From Callipepla californica brunnescens (taxonomy: Eukaryota; Chordata; Aves; Galliformes; Odontophoridae): 64,000 nucleotides of DNA. The translations under genes were made by a program, and so were the position numbers. The DNA is taken from the NCBI GenBank assembly GCA_023055505.1, contig JALIRH010000004.1:52457115-52521114 (forward strand). Reading direction: 5' to 3'. Below the pieces are notes generated by a model, which saw only the letters and a list, made by a program, of their open reading frames with translations, had not been told where the DNA came from and did no database searches. Shown in pieces: positions 12,245 through 34,300 of the stretch. Position 1 is the stretch's first letter, and each line of letters begins with the position of its first letter.

Positions 12245-15200
12245 GTTATGGATGTATTCTGCGACAGGAAGAGCTGCAAGCTGTATCAACAAACTTTGCC
12301 ACTGAAAGAGCTGGATTAGTTGCTAGAATCACACCCCCCTGCTGGAGTGAAAGTGAGTTTCTGTTCAAAGCCCTGCCAATGTAAACACTGTTGTCGCAGA
12401 ATCTGAGCTCCGTCGGTGGGATTTCTGAACTTGGACATCATTAGGCACAGTATTAGCAGCCCGAGGAGAGCTGCGTGGATAGCAGGGAGAGGGGCTGGCT
12501 GCCCCTCCTGAATGCAGCGCTTAGCTGAGCTTCTCCATGCAAACATGCAAACCTTCTGCATGGAATGCAAACACAGAGAAATAAGGAAGGGCTGCTCCTC
12601 CCCTTGCATCTCCTGCTTAAATGATGAGCTGCTCGGGAAAGAGACGTGGGATGTTCCATTGCAAACTTTCCCTGTTTGGCACAGAGCTTTTTTAAGTTGC
12701 CAATCATGGAATGCATTCAAGCTTTTGTTTTATCCAGGGTTACTGATTCCTGAAATAGAAAAAGCAAGGGAAATGCAATTCCTAGGGATGGGACACTCAG
12801 AAGCAGTCCTCCCTCAATCTCTAAATTGCTGAGCCTGTTTTTTAAATCAGTCACACACGCTGTGGTAGGAGGTGTGCAAATTATTTCCTGAGCATTTGCG
12901 TTTGAAAATACTATCCTAAAGGACACTGACTGTATCCCAAAGCCCAACTTCAGGCCGTACAGCACGGTCTGTTACACCAGAGGAAGCCATTTCAGCAAGG
13001 TTCAGGTTTTAGAGCCCTCTTCTCTCTGGGTGACAAAACACCTAAGAAGATGCAATCAACTAGAGCTAGACACACAGGAATGATTTATTCTGAAAAGATG
13101 CCTTCTTAGTGAAGGCTGATTTCGTTGTTTTGAGAGACCTGTTTAGGAACAAAATTAACTTCTACGCTGGTGTCATTTTTCATCTTAGAATATATTACGT
13201 CTGTGAAGTTTGGGCTATAGTTTATTTCTGATCTTGCTGGTGTTTTTGCTGTATGCAGTAAATTAACATAGGAGAAAAGATGTCCCCTGCCTTGTTGCTG
13301 CCTCAGCAATTTTCACTTCAGACATGTTGCTCTTTAGTCCTGGCTTTCTTGCATCATGCTGCACATCAGCTACCTGTGATTACCATCATCCAAATTGCAA
13401 ATACAGCCTGTTTATTTCTCATACCCGAAACAGGAGCATGAGAATAAAGGCTGAGCTAGCTGAGCGTAACTGCAGTTCAACAGAACAATGTCACTGGATC
13501 CAAATCTAGTGCAGTTTGTAAGCACATACTGAATTTAAAACACGCTGGTATTGTCTTTGAAAGAGCACTTCTAATGTTAAGGCTCCAGTAGCAATTCTCA
13601 TACCTAAATTACACACAGGCAAAAAACTTCACTGGACAGAGGCCTGACCTGCAACACTAAGCACAGCCCTCTCTGTCCTTCAGAAACCAAATTAATTCTC
13701 TTATTATTCTCTCACTGCGGTGCATTCCTTAGACTTAGATTTTGATTTAAGATTTCAAATGGATAATATAAATGCGACATACACATTAAGTGAAATTTCA
13801 GATACATGGCTTTTTAACTTTCAAAAGCAGCTTCTCTGGAAGTGGTTCCCTCTTAGCAAATTACCTCTGACAAGTCCGAATCTCACTGATCAACCTCTCT
13901 AATACTACACCTTCTGCTCAGAGGAACGTCTAAAAACTCATCGTGCCCAGTCCTTGACAAAGAACAAGAATTAGATTCAAACTGAAAAGAGGCAATGCTG
14001 GGAGAGGCTGACATTCAAAAAGGGTAGGAGGATAAAAGAGAGAGAAAAATGACAGACTCAGTCTGCACCATTACTAAAATTAGATCATTTCTTTTGTTCT
14101 CCTGAACCTTCTGCTCTATTTGCCAGGAATCATATTAGCAACAGAAACTGTGAGAATCTGTCCAGCCCTATTAGAGAAGCTGAGCACAAAGAAATTATGA
14201 AAATCCTTTTTAAATGTACTTGTACATACAAAGGAAAAAAGCAAGAGTTTCAGAATCCTGAAAGATTAGATCAAAACCCACGTCAGAAAAAGTCGACATC
14301 AAACTAACAAAGCTTAATTAACAGTACTGCAGTACTCCGAGCACAAGCAAAGAACAGAACTTTACCATTTGCATCAATATAGGTACGGTTCTACTGCTTC
14401 AGACAGGCTTAAACACGGGCATGCTCACAAGCTCCTCTCCTTCACAGTGTTCAGCTGTGGTCCAAGCACTGCCACCTGTAAGAGCTCCAAAGGGTCAGCT
14501 CTGCTCTTGGGAAGCATTGTGCCAGCTGGAAAAGTGCATTTCTTCCCCATCCTCTTCCCCCAGCTCGGTGCCACCCCCTCCCTAGCAGCGATAAAATTAC
14601 ACTCCTTGCTGCTGGCATGGTGAAGCACGGGGTGGATGTCATCAGCCTCTAACCGTTAGGCTAAAAAGGCATTTGTTTATATACAGTGGGAGATTCACCA
14701 GCAGGCCTAATGGCTGTGTTCTGCTATAGGAGCAGCTGATGGTGTACACAGATCATACACTCCTCAGTATCGTGGGAATTTCACAAGAATCTTCACAGTG
14801 AGATCCCAGTGGAGGCAACTGGAACGCAGCCCCTGATAACTAGGGGATGTGAAGGCAACCGTTCTTGACTGGCTGAAGTGCACCCAGTGGCTTGCATGCA
14901 AGCAGTACACATCCAGTACTACTACAAGCACTACAACTTGTCCTGAAGCTCTGGCAGCGAGAGGCGGCGTGCTGCTGGACTGATCTGCCTCCATTCCTAA
15001 CCACAGCATCTGCATGGCCACGGACCGTGGCATAAATGACAGCTGTGACGCCGGCATGGCCACGGGACTCTTACACCCTGTCAAACCAAAGACGCAGAGC
15101 ACCCCACAGTCAATCCTGGGCTGTCACTTCCGATTCAAACAGTACACAAATTTGCAATTTGTAGTTCTTCTTCTGTCCCTTTCTCCTCAGATCAGTGACA

Positions 15201-16160
15201 GACTCTCAAAGCGCGGCAATTGAAGGAGACTTCCAAGACAAGTGAGTAGCAGAACGGAAGGGAACGCTTTCCCCGACAAAACCGACAGTTACAGTGGCAC
15301 AATCCACGCGGTTCAGAGATGCCATCCAAAGCCCTGGCCCCCAGGGAGACGTGGGGGTCTTTCCCACCGAGGAACTCTTTCTTTTCTTTGCTTTTTTTGT
15401 AAAGCAGATGGTTTGTTTTAAAGGGACAAAGTCGCCCGAAAAGAAGCGAACTCCCGAGTATTCCACGGCTTTCTGCCAGCCTAGGGCCACGGTGTCCAAA
15501 GGAATTACTTCCAAGGGAGCCGTGAGAAAGCAGCAGTGGAGAGCATACACCTGGCACACACAGCTTCATCGCTCTGCAAAGTATGAGAAGTATGAAAACA
15601 CGCAAGATGATTTCTCGGAGGATCGGAATTAAGGGCTCTTAAGGGTTCTGTTTCACCGACTAAGAAGAAGCAAGGCAAAAAACAGGCCCTAAGTCTGAGA
15701 ACAGTGTGTGTACGTCTCAACTCGGGCAGAGGGGACTCCTGCAGATTCCAGGAGCCGTCCACATGCTTGCACAGAAGGCACTGCTGACCTCCATAGCGAA
15801 GAAACCCTGTAAGCACAGATCAGCGGGGTTTCTTTGGTAGCGTTTCCCAAGTTTTACACTGGATACCCTGATCTGCATTTTTGTCACCCCGAAGAATAAC
15901 GCTGGAAGGAACCTGCATGAAAAGTTACAATGCTTCCGACCCAAACCGCGGTCGGGATTAAGCACCCAGAATTGCGTCATAACGCTGCCTGGGATTCAAA
16001 CGGATGGAACTGTTTCTGAGCGTTTATAACGGAACACTGCGGCGGACAGAAGCACGCTGCGCTGCGCTGCGCCGTGGGTGCGGTCACACGTTTATAGATA
16101 CGAGTCCTGTTAAGGACTGATGATCTAAGCAGCATCTTATCGGTAGGGGTAAGGCGCGGG
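12245..16160. other. Gene-free stretch upstream of the PCNX4 CpG island
   Basis: No coding exon, RNA gene or mobile element is recognised. Base composition rises in G+C towards 16 kb as the CpG island approaches. Overlapping frames on both strands at 15.2-15.8 kb show no domain and no conserved motif, so I treat them as chance. Confidence 0.55.
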
Positions 16161-16169
16161 GCACGGCGC

Positions 16170-16900
16170 GGCAGCAGCCTGTGCCGCTCCCGCGCGGTCT
16201 GAGGGGCTTTCTTCACTCCAGCTCCCCGCTTTGCGGCCCCGCCGGCAGGCCGCGGTCACCGCGGGCCGCCCCGCCCCGCTTCACATCGGGAAGGCGGCGC
16301 TGAGGCAACATGGCGGCCGGCAGCGGACGGCGCCGTCCTCCGCCGCCTCCTTCCCGGCGCGTTCCCGCCCCGCGGGGCGGAGCGCCGCTGCAGTGCCGGG
16401 CGCGCCCCCTGAGGCGGCGCTGGGGCCGGGCTGCGGGTGACGCTCCGCCGGCCTCCCGCTCCCGCCGCGGGCTCGGCCCCGTCCCCCTTCTCCGTGAGGT
16501 AGGTGCCGCCCCGCGGAGCGCTCGGCACGGCCGCGTCCCGGCGCGAAGAGCGGGGGGCGGGGCACGGCCGTCCCGAGCGGCTCAGCCCGATCCCCTGCGG
16601 AGTTAAACGGCGCGGACGGGGCCCGCGGGGCCGTGGGGAGGATCCCGGGCGGGCCGCCTTGTGCTGGTAAAGCCCTCGTGGCATCCGTCGCTCCGGGCGC
16701 TGCCGGGGAGGAGCAGCCGCCGGTCCCCGGGCTGCTGGGGTAACCGCTCGGCGCTGGGCCGGGCCTGTGTGCTAGGAATGCGCGCCGAAGCCAGCTCCTG
16801 TGAACGGCCGGCGCTGCGGTGCGGACACGCGAGGGCCCCCGTGGGAGCCGGGCCGCGCTGCCTGCCGCGTGGGGTCGGGAGCACCGCCTCAGGATCGTTT
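16170..16900 (+). promoter_or_regulatory. PCNX4: CpG-island promoter of PCNX4
   Basis: The segment is very rich in CG dinucleotides and GC boxes, in sharp contrast to both flanks. A YY1/initiator-like CAACATGGCGGC lies at about 16306-16317, a common start-site element of housekeeping genes. A good splice donor (GAG|GTAGGT) at 16498/16499 can end a non-coding first exon that joins the acceptor at 18840. No TATA box stands out. Long open frames across this island, including one of 299 codons on the - strand, are the usual by-product of high G+C. Confidence 0.75.
16310..16498 (+). other. PCNX4: Probable non-coding exon 1 of PCNX4
   Basis: The 3' limit is the donor GAG|GTAGGT. The 5' limit is only a guess placed at the YY1/initiator-like motif. 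The initiator ATG of the recognised protein lies in the next exon, so this exon is taken as 5' untranslated. Alternative donors inside the island cannot be excluded. Confidence 0.5.
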
Positions 16901-18840
16901 CCATAGCGCTCAGCTCTTGGGCTTTGTAAATAAACTCGCTTCCTTCCCCGGCTCCTCTCAGGCTCTGGAGGGCGGCCAGGCGGGGCTGCGTGGTTGACGT
17001 GTCTCGCACAGAGATGCCTGTTGTTGACACAGAAGCTGTCGGAGGGATGTTTTGTTGGCGGTTGGTTGGCAGTGTAAAGCAACGCAGCGCAGACTGAAGC
17101 TCGAAACAAAAATAGCCCTTTTTACAGAGAGCTGAACGGCACGGCTGCCAGAAAGCTGTTTGTAAAGGAAAGCTGTGCACCTTTCGGTTCTGTGTTTGTT
17201 TCAGAGCTCACCTCCTGTCCTTCACACACGTGTAAGGGAGCAGCTTACTCGTGTGTGTGTGAGTCATTTAAGGGGTACTCTTATAAACAAGATAGGCTGA
17301 ATTGTAGATTTAAACGTTGCATTAGAAAGTTGTTTTTAGTTGGGTGTGTCGCTGTTACATTTCCAAATCCTTGAGCTGACTGCAGTGAATTCCCCTCTCC
17401 ATTGTCAACGTGTGTCTTTTCCATTACGACCAACTTCTGCTTTCTCCTTCCCTCTGCTTTGGAGTTTTCATCCCCAGCGTTGGTGGATGTAACTGCACGC
17501 CTGCGAGGCCCCGCGCTGCCCTGGGCTGTGTGCTGGTGTAGTGTTCCCTGATAGCAAACCTCTGGCTCAGCTAATGCACTGGGATGGCCTGCGATCTCTC
17601 TCATTCGTACTGTCTCTGATTAGTCCCAGAATGACAAGTAGCTGCCTCTGTTCGAGCCATCAGGACGTGCTGAAGTGTAAGGAGTGAAGTGGGCTCTAAA
17701 GCGCCTCAAAGGACTCGGTGTTGTAGAAAGAAGGCATTGCAGTGGTTGGGACCTTCATGGTGGCTGATGTGTTTCACTGTATCAGCAGTGATGTCTGGTA
17801 GGTGTTCATCCAGAGGAAGGAAGGCAGAATTTCAATACGTGTGCATCTCCCAAAGCAGTCCAGCAGCTCTTCTCGAGAAGTGTTCATATTGATGAATTAC
17901 TTCTGCACTGTGTGCTTTGTGCTGCTCTTGGGAGGAGGAGGAACGCTGTTCTCCCCTGTGTCGTACCTTGAGCACTTGTACTCGTTAGCACCTCCCAAGA
18001 ACGTCCGTGCTTTTGTGACTGATGGTGTAAGATCACCTTGGGATGTTAGAGTTACCTTCGTTATTTCTGCAGTGCTCAGTGAGAATTTGTGACTGGCTCT
18101 TATGTGATGGTTCACTGTGAGGGTTTAGAGGCGTTTTCTCTTTTCAGCTTTCCCCACTGACAGGAGAAGGATGTGAGCTGCAGCAGAATCAACACATGGA
18201 CGACTATTGTTTCTTTCCTTTATATATTTTAGGAGGCACGAAGTGTTTGTTGTCTCCTGTGGTGCTGTGTGCAGTGAGGTGCTGTTCTGTGGCTACGTGG
18301 GGGAGACACTAAAAATGCTGATGGGAGTTAAAAATAGGCTTTACTAATTTGTTATGATTTATTTCGTAGTACTTTGATTTTGATAGGGACTTCAAGTGTG
18401 ACTGTACTTGCACTTAGATGATTATTCGCCCAAATCAGCGACTCTTCTGTTTGTCCGTGGAGAGCTCTAATGGGATTAACTGAAAGTGGAGCTCCATAGC
18501 AAGATGTGGTTGGATGGAAAAGAAATCTGTCTGAGGCAGACATTGTGGTGTAGAGATGAGTGGTTTTCTCAGCTCCTAAGAACAAGTCAGATGATCCACT
18601 GCCTAAAAATTTGGATTGTTAGCATGTCCTTTAATTCGGAATGGACTTGTTCTCATCCTAGGTGCTTAGTAGCTCTACTCTAGTAGCAAAATCTCCAGAT
18701 TCTTTAGGACAGTTTCTGATACTAACGTGTCAGAATCCCACTATAAAGTGCTAAATGAGAACAGGACGAAAGAACGTCCTGTCCTGGTTTTGAGTCAGGC
18801 TCAGTAACGTTTCCCTCTTTTTCTTTCTGCTCTCTCACAG
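16499..18840. other. PCNX4 intron 1
   Basis: The interval starts in the CpG island and ends with a pyrimidine tract and CTCTCACAG acceptor. I recognise no repeat, RNA gene or second coding unit in it. Confidence 0.55.
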
Positions 18841-18869
18841 GAAAAATGATTGTCATCCAGCATCCCTGA

Positions 18870-28295
<9,426 letters not shown>

Positions 28296-29880
28296 GCTGT
28301 CTGTAGCACTTCTGTGTCATCACCTTGCATTTCCCGCTCCCCTGCTGGCAGCGTGCTCGTGCTGTGTCTGTGCGCTGGCAGCAGGGCTCTGAGTGGTGCT
28401 GGGAGGCAGTGCCACGCCAGCACGTGGACTTTGCACGAAGTGGTGTAGCAGAACCTTCAGCAGGCAGGAAGTTTTGTTTTCTTGCTGCTGGAACATTTGA
28501 GACGCCACCGCCTGCGTGGCTCACAAGCCAGGAGATGCTGAAATCCTCTTCTCCAGGTTAGAGAAGAGCAGCGTGATTCTGATCGTTAACTACATCTGTT
28601 TTTTTCCGTGTAACAGCTGGACAGGTGACTTGCACTGACAGGTTACAGCTCACTGGGAACATCGACCACACAGTTGGTAACCAAAGCGTACATATGACTA
28701 TTTATATTTTTTTTATTCCGGCCATTTTCTATTGGACTGAGTTCAGTTTTAGTGTTCGTTATAATAATATATATGACTTGAGGTGACCTTTAGTTGTAGT
28801 AAGCTCTCAGCTGTGCTTTTCTGAAGTCGTAAGGGAGGATCTTTACCACAGTGTGTGTTGTGGGGGCAGAGGCATCATAGAGAGCAGTGTGCACTGTGAC
28901 ACGTTAATAGCACGGCCTGCTGGGGAAGGGGCACGTGTGATCTGGGGACAGATGGAGCTAAGTCCAAAGGCATTCAATTTATTTCCTTCCCTCCGTACCC
29001 AGCTATTAAACTGAAGCTGTAAGCTGCCGTGTGTAACTGATGTCCCATCACCAAGCAGTCTTCCAGTGAGTGTGTGATGACTGAGGGTGGAACGGGGTTG
29101 ACAGAACTATTATGTCGTTTGTTTTTACCTTAGCAGAGCTTAAAACATTTGGCAGTTGTTTCGTACTGTTCCGGGTCTCCTTTCAAACAGGGCTGCGTCA
29201 TCTCTGCAGCCCTTACTCTGTCCTGCTCGTTACCAGCCGCCGTCAGCACGTAGCTGTATTTTCTCTGTAGCTCTGCAGGTGTTGCCGGCGTGCGGTGAGC
29301 AGGATGTCAGCACTTGTCTTTCTTGAAGCTGCAGAATCGATTTAAAGCACACGTGTAACTGGAATGGTGTTGGTTTGGAGAGCCCCGCGCTGCGTAACCC
29401 GCAGTGTGTATCGCTCCTGCCCCTCGCCTTTAGCACACTCTCCTGTTGGATGGAGTTTGTCACAGGGCTGTGCTCCACATACGCAGCTATTAACTGTTGG
29501 CTTTCACCAGTGCGGGATGCAAACCCTGCGTAGGAATTCAGAAGTGGAACACCCGCTATACATATATCCCTCTCACAGCACAGTATGAGGTTCACACGCA
29601 GTACTGGTGGAATCCGCTTTTAGAAAGTGATTGTTGGGTGTGCAGGAGCACAGCAGCAGTGCTGATAAGGGCAGCAGTCCTTGCCCTGGAGACGCAGTCA
29701 GGGACGCAGCTCTGCTGGGGCTCTCACGCAGCAGCTCCTTCAGCTCGCTGCCCTGAGGGACTACGGGCAAACGTTTCTGTATGCCTCCCGCTGACTTCCC
29801 AACACAGAAAGCTTAATTCTTTTGTTTTTCTACTTTGTCTTCTGTAAACGGAATAAACTACTTGAGAAAAGACTGCAGAG
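28296..29880 (+). other. PCNX4: PCNX4 3' UTR and downstream region
   Basis: The coding end is followed by untranslated sequence with two candidate poly(A) signals on the + strand, ATTAAA at 29005-29010 and AATAAA at 29852-29857. I cannot tell which is used. No repeat is recognised. Confidence 0.55.
29852..29857 (+). terminator. PCNX4: Candidate distal poly(A) signal of PCNX4
   Basis: A canonical AATAAA about 1.55 kb past the stop codon, in the sense orientation of PCNX4 and still short of the DHRS7 3' end. Confidence 0.4.
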
Positions 29881-31180
29881 AGCTGCGAGTGTTTTCTGCT
29901 GCTTCCCCTGGTACCCAGCCTTCCTGGGAAGCACTGCTGCTCACTGGTGTTGCTGGCCCCGCTGTTCCATCGGTAGCAGGTGGGGGAGCAGTTAGCTGTG
30001 TGCAGAACTGTTTGTGACACTCCGTGTGACATCCTGCCCCTGCCTGCAGGCAGCGCGTCCTGCCGCCCCGCACTGCTTCACTGAGCCCCTCGTGCAGCAG
30101 CACGGCCCTGATCCCTGCTAACATCCTTCTGTAACCCTCTTCACAGTCTGTTTTTTGGCAGAGCCAGCAGTTAGAGTCCCTCGGTTGGTACTGCGGATGG
30201 GTGCAGCTGAGCACCTCTGTTACGTTGGTTCCTGTGTGCTGCCTGAGCAGTGCCCGTGGTTTCGGAGCATTTCTTTGATGTGTGGGAACTGAGGGCACCC
30301 TGAGCCAGGTCTGTGTGCAGCCCTCAGGGGCACAAACACTGCTGCTCATCTGAGGGAACGCCTGTGGACACAGGACCTGGTCACCGTGAGAACTGCTCTG
30401 CCTTCTTGCTCTAAGTTCTTAGCAGCACCTGCTTGCTTTGCAGATTGCAGCTGAGCTGGATGTCAGTTAGATGGTCCGAGTTTTAAAGCTACGGTCCTCA
30501 GTTCCCTGCCCCTGCTGCTGTTCAGCACCAGGAACACCTCTGACGCTGGGGTTTGCTTCTGCTGTGTGTGGAGCAGCCGGTGCCAGCAGTGCTGCCGAGT
30601 CACCCGCAGTGCAACGCCCGCCCCAACGCAGCCCAGCACCACTGCTGCCATCTCAGCTGTGAGCAGCCTGATGCAAGAGCTCCTCACCACCACCATGCCC
30701 CTGCTCGTAGCTACACGCCGTTCTGCTACAGGGGCTCCTTCCCTTGTAGTTTTCATGATGCTCTCTAGCACGTGCCAGGCTCAGAGCAGAGCTGAGGCCG
30801 CCTGTGATGGAGCTGCAGCACGTCACTACCCCCATCCCCACTGCCCAGCTCTCAGACCCCAAGCACCAGCCTGAAACCTGAGCGCAGAGGGCTCTGCAGT
30901 GGCCCTTGGAGTCCTGAAGAAAAAGGACTTCCCATCAACACGTAGAAGTGATCTCCTTTTCCCAGAGGAACAATTCCCAAACACTTCTTTTAGCCCCAGG
31001 CTTCTGCCTGTGCTTTTCTTTTGCTAACGGCCCATGAGGAGTGGAAGTGAAGGACTCCTGTGGGTATATAATTCATAGCCTGCTCACAGAGCGTTTGCGT
31101 GTATCATAGCAGCAGGAAAACAAAACAGTGCTTGGCCTCTGTCTCGGTCAGTGTAAGTTTAAGCACTTTTAAAACCGGGT
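29881..31180. other. Convergent intergenic gap between PCNX4 and DHRS7
   Basis: About 1.3 kb with moderate G+C. Overlapping short open frames are present on both strands, but no gene, repeat or RNA is recognised. Confidence 0.5.
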
Positions 31181-31197
31181 ATGTTTACAAACTGAAC

Positions 31198-31203
31198 TTT
31201 ATT
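31198..31203 (-). terminator. DHRS7: Poly(A) signal of DHRS7
   Basis: TTTATT on the + strand reads AATAAA on the - strand, about 150 nt beyond the DHRS7 stop codon. This implies a short 3' UTR ending near 31180. Confidence 0.65.
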
Positions 31204-31353
31204 TAGCCAAGTGCGTGTACAGCTTGATAGATCTGTCAAGTTACACGATGACAAAGGCACAGAAGATAAAAAAGTTTTCGTTGGCAGCCATGCAATATGG
31301 AAAAGTTTCTCCCAGCCTTAGCACGAGTACAGCAGGATCTCGGACGTTTCTCC

Positions 31354-31389
31354 TTACTTCTTCTTTCTCGAATAAGAGGCATCAGCGTC
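31354..31389 (-). CDS. DHRS7: DHRS7 coding exon 7 (last, 11 codons)
   Basis: The acceptor is CTCGCTCCAG. It encodes [11 protein letters not shown] followed by a TAA stop. The DAD.SY start matches the human tail; the end is shorter and more basic. Confidence 0.88.
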   Translation of the reverse strand, partial: DADASYSRKKK

Positions 31390-34300
31390 CTGGAGCGAGA
31401 ATACACCGTGAGCCTTTGCCCTCCTTGCCCCTGTACTGCTGCCCCGACCCACGGCGCTGCTCTGCCTCGCAGCCCGTGACAGCGGGCAGCTGCGGCCTGA
31501 CGCTTCCTGCCTCCACAGTGCCAACTGTGCTCCCCTTCCTGATTCCACAACGCTTCAACGCGTTACTGCATAGCAAGTTCAGCAAGAACGCAGCAAGAAA
31601 TGCACCATCCGCCAAGGAGTGCTGGCGGGATCAGAACGCTGTGCTGCACATCTGTCCTCTGGGAATCAATGGGAGGGGGAGGCCTGACACGGAGCCACAG
31701 CACTCAACCAGCTTGGGGGAGCTGCTCCGACTGCACGCCCGATGGAAAAACTAGACAGGGCCCTCACAGGGTCTGTCAACAGCCTTCGTTTCACACTGCA
31801 TTGCGTAGTTCACACTGGTGACTTACAGCTCAGCCCCACGCTGTGGACGAGCGCAACCTCGTGGCCTGCGTGACAAGGATCAGAGGCAGAGACCCCTGGC
31901 ACTACAGGGCGCTCTGACTTCACTGCTCCGCGATGGGACGGCGCTGCAGTAATCCTACACTGCTACACGCAGCGACGGAGCTGAGCCGGGCACCAGCTGC
32001 CACAGAAGTGAGGAGGAGGAAAAGAAACAGACCACAAAGTGCAATCCCAACATTCCTGCAGCTAAGGAGTCTGTCAGCAGAGTCAAGAAAGCAACGAGTG
32101 GGGGAGAGAAGAAGCAGCTTACCACTCCGCTTTTGAAGTTCTGTATTCTCCTCTTGCCCATCCTGTTCATCAGCCACCAGGCCCAGGTGGGCGCGTACTG
32201 CCAGAGGTAGCACACCGCCAGGTAGGGGTGGTCGCTGATCCACGCCTCCTTCAGGTCGTTGGCCGTGCTCACCAGCGTGAGCCGCACGCAGCGCTCGGTC
32301 GGCATCTTGTGGGACTGGTCACCACTGTTCTCTATGGACTGCAGGAGAGAGGGGGCAGCGATGAAACCTGGACGTCTGGCTGTGGCTGACGGGGGAGAGA
32401 AATGGCCAGGCTCTGTGCAGCAGATGTGCTGTTCTCCATTTCTGTGTGAATGAAGGATAACCCGCGTCTCCCCGGCTTTGTGTGTGGGAACGCTTACCAC
32501 CTCCTTTAGCACACGTGCTTAAATAAAGCACCTTTTTTAATTAATGCCTCCATTGGTAGTTCAAAGAAGGTTAAAAACGCCTCCAAAATCTCTTCTGCTT
32601 TGGCATGAAATTACAGTGAAGGAGACAAACTGGGACAAACTGCCCATTCTGCAGCTGAGGGCTCTGAGAAACGCGAACTTTCCTGTTCCCAGCTGCCTGC
32701 CCTATTGTACACTACAAGTTAATCTGTAATCAAATTAGTACAAGGACGTGTCCCCCATTAACTTAAAACTTCCTGCCAGCCCTGCTCTGTGTGCAGTTAT
32801 CTCGGGAGAAGAGCAATAGGCTTCTCTGGTAGCAGCAGTGTCTTGTTTGATGTCCTCTCCACAGGCATCACGCAGTGAAAGTGACCTGCAACTCTGCCAG
32901 CTCATACACATCCCACTGCAGCAGTGATGGACTGCTCTATCACCCTGTTCTGTTTCCTGGAGCAAAAGCAGTTCTGGCTCAGATTCAGTCTTCCTCCTAG
33001 ATTTCAGCGTGGCAAAGGACCTAAGGAATTTGTTCTGCAAGATCTCCAGATTGCTGGAAAAGTACATCTTTGCCTTCGTGCAAGTATGCAGTTTTGCAAG
33101 CCAAAATTCCTTTCAGAACTCAATTTAACAACGGGAGAACTTTCTTCCCCTTCTCTTACTTGTGGGTTATCCTGAGCTCTCAATCAACTGAATTTATGAC
33201 ATTACCCATATATATCACAGCTCCAATTTCTGCCAGCTATTTTGTGAGACAGCCTTTATTAAAAACAACTGAGCAGTTGGGAGGTTTTGCTTTTTGTCCT
33301 TGAACAACCACTAACAGGATAAGAATGCACGCCTCCCATCAGCTGACCCCAGTGGCTTTGCCAGCACTTACACCAGAGTCCAGCAGCACAGAGGTCGCTG
33401 AGAGAAGGGCAAACAAAAAGCTACCTGTGCTGAAACACTGCTCTGCACTGCACAGTGGCGTCCAGGAAATGGAGGCCTTTTCCCCAGAGCTGCAGCAGGG
33501 CAGCTGCACAGTACCTCTACAAGGCGTGGACTGTGTGCATTGGAAGACAAAAGGCATAACAACTCTATATTCTCATTTGGTGTGGACCCGACACCACAAA
33601 GCACTACATGACAACACATGGCTGTGCATTATCCAAAGCGTTTCTTGCTAAGGAAAGGGAGGCTGGTGTTTGCTTGGGAAGCAAGGAAATCACGGAAGGA
33701 TGACTCCTGCCTGTAGCAAGAGTTGGATTTACTGTAGTGGAATTTCGAGTCCTTACCTTGTCAAGTTTCTCCGTAAAGACATTCTGAATGATCTTAGACT
33801 GAACAGGTCCCGGGCAGATGTTGATGACACTGATGTCAGGGTAGTCCGTCAGCTCAGTCCGAAGAGAATTAAAAAAACCCTGCAAGAAAAGACTGTAATG
33901 TGATCTTCCTTCGCCACACTGCTGCATGCAGCAAGGCTTCGCTGGCTGCGTTGTTAAAGTCTATTTCTGTAATTCCTACTGCTTTGACATCCAGTGGCTA
34001 CTTGAACATTTGAGCTGCAATATGTACATGTGCTTATATAGCAGTAATCACCGAGGAATCCCTGACATCCCAAACAGACAGTAATTTCTCTGAGCCACAG
34101 CCAGATTCTGCTGCCCCTGTAGCAGCAGCAAGTCCCTCCGACAGCGTGATGGGAGGTGCCCAGGCAGACACAAAACCTGTTCCAGCTCAGGGATACACCA
34201 ACTTACACTCTTAATTACAAAAGCTACAAGCCATTCTTTAAGCTACCAGGATACAAATGCTCTTAATCTCTGCAGCAGCTCGTGCTTAGGCAGCTGCTGT

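Noticed and set aside
16281..17180. A 299-codon open frame on the - strand across the PCNX4 CpG island
   Set aside because: High G+C removes stop codons on both strands. Composition is Arg/Pro/Ala/Gly-rich, there is no domain, and other frames overlap it. It is best explained as a by-product of the island.
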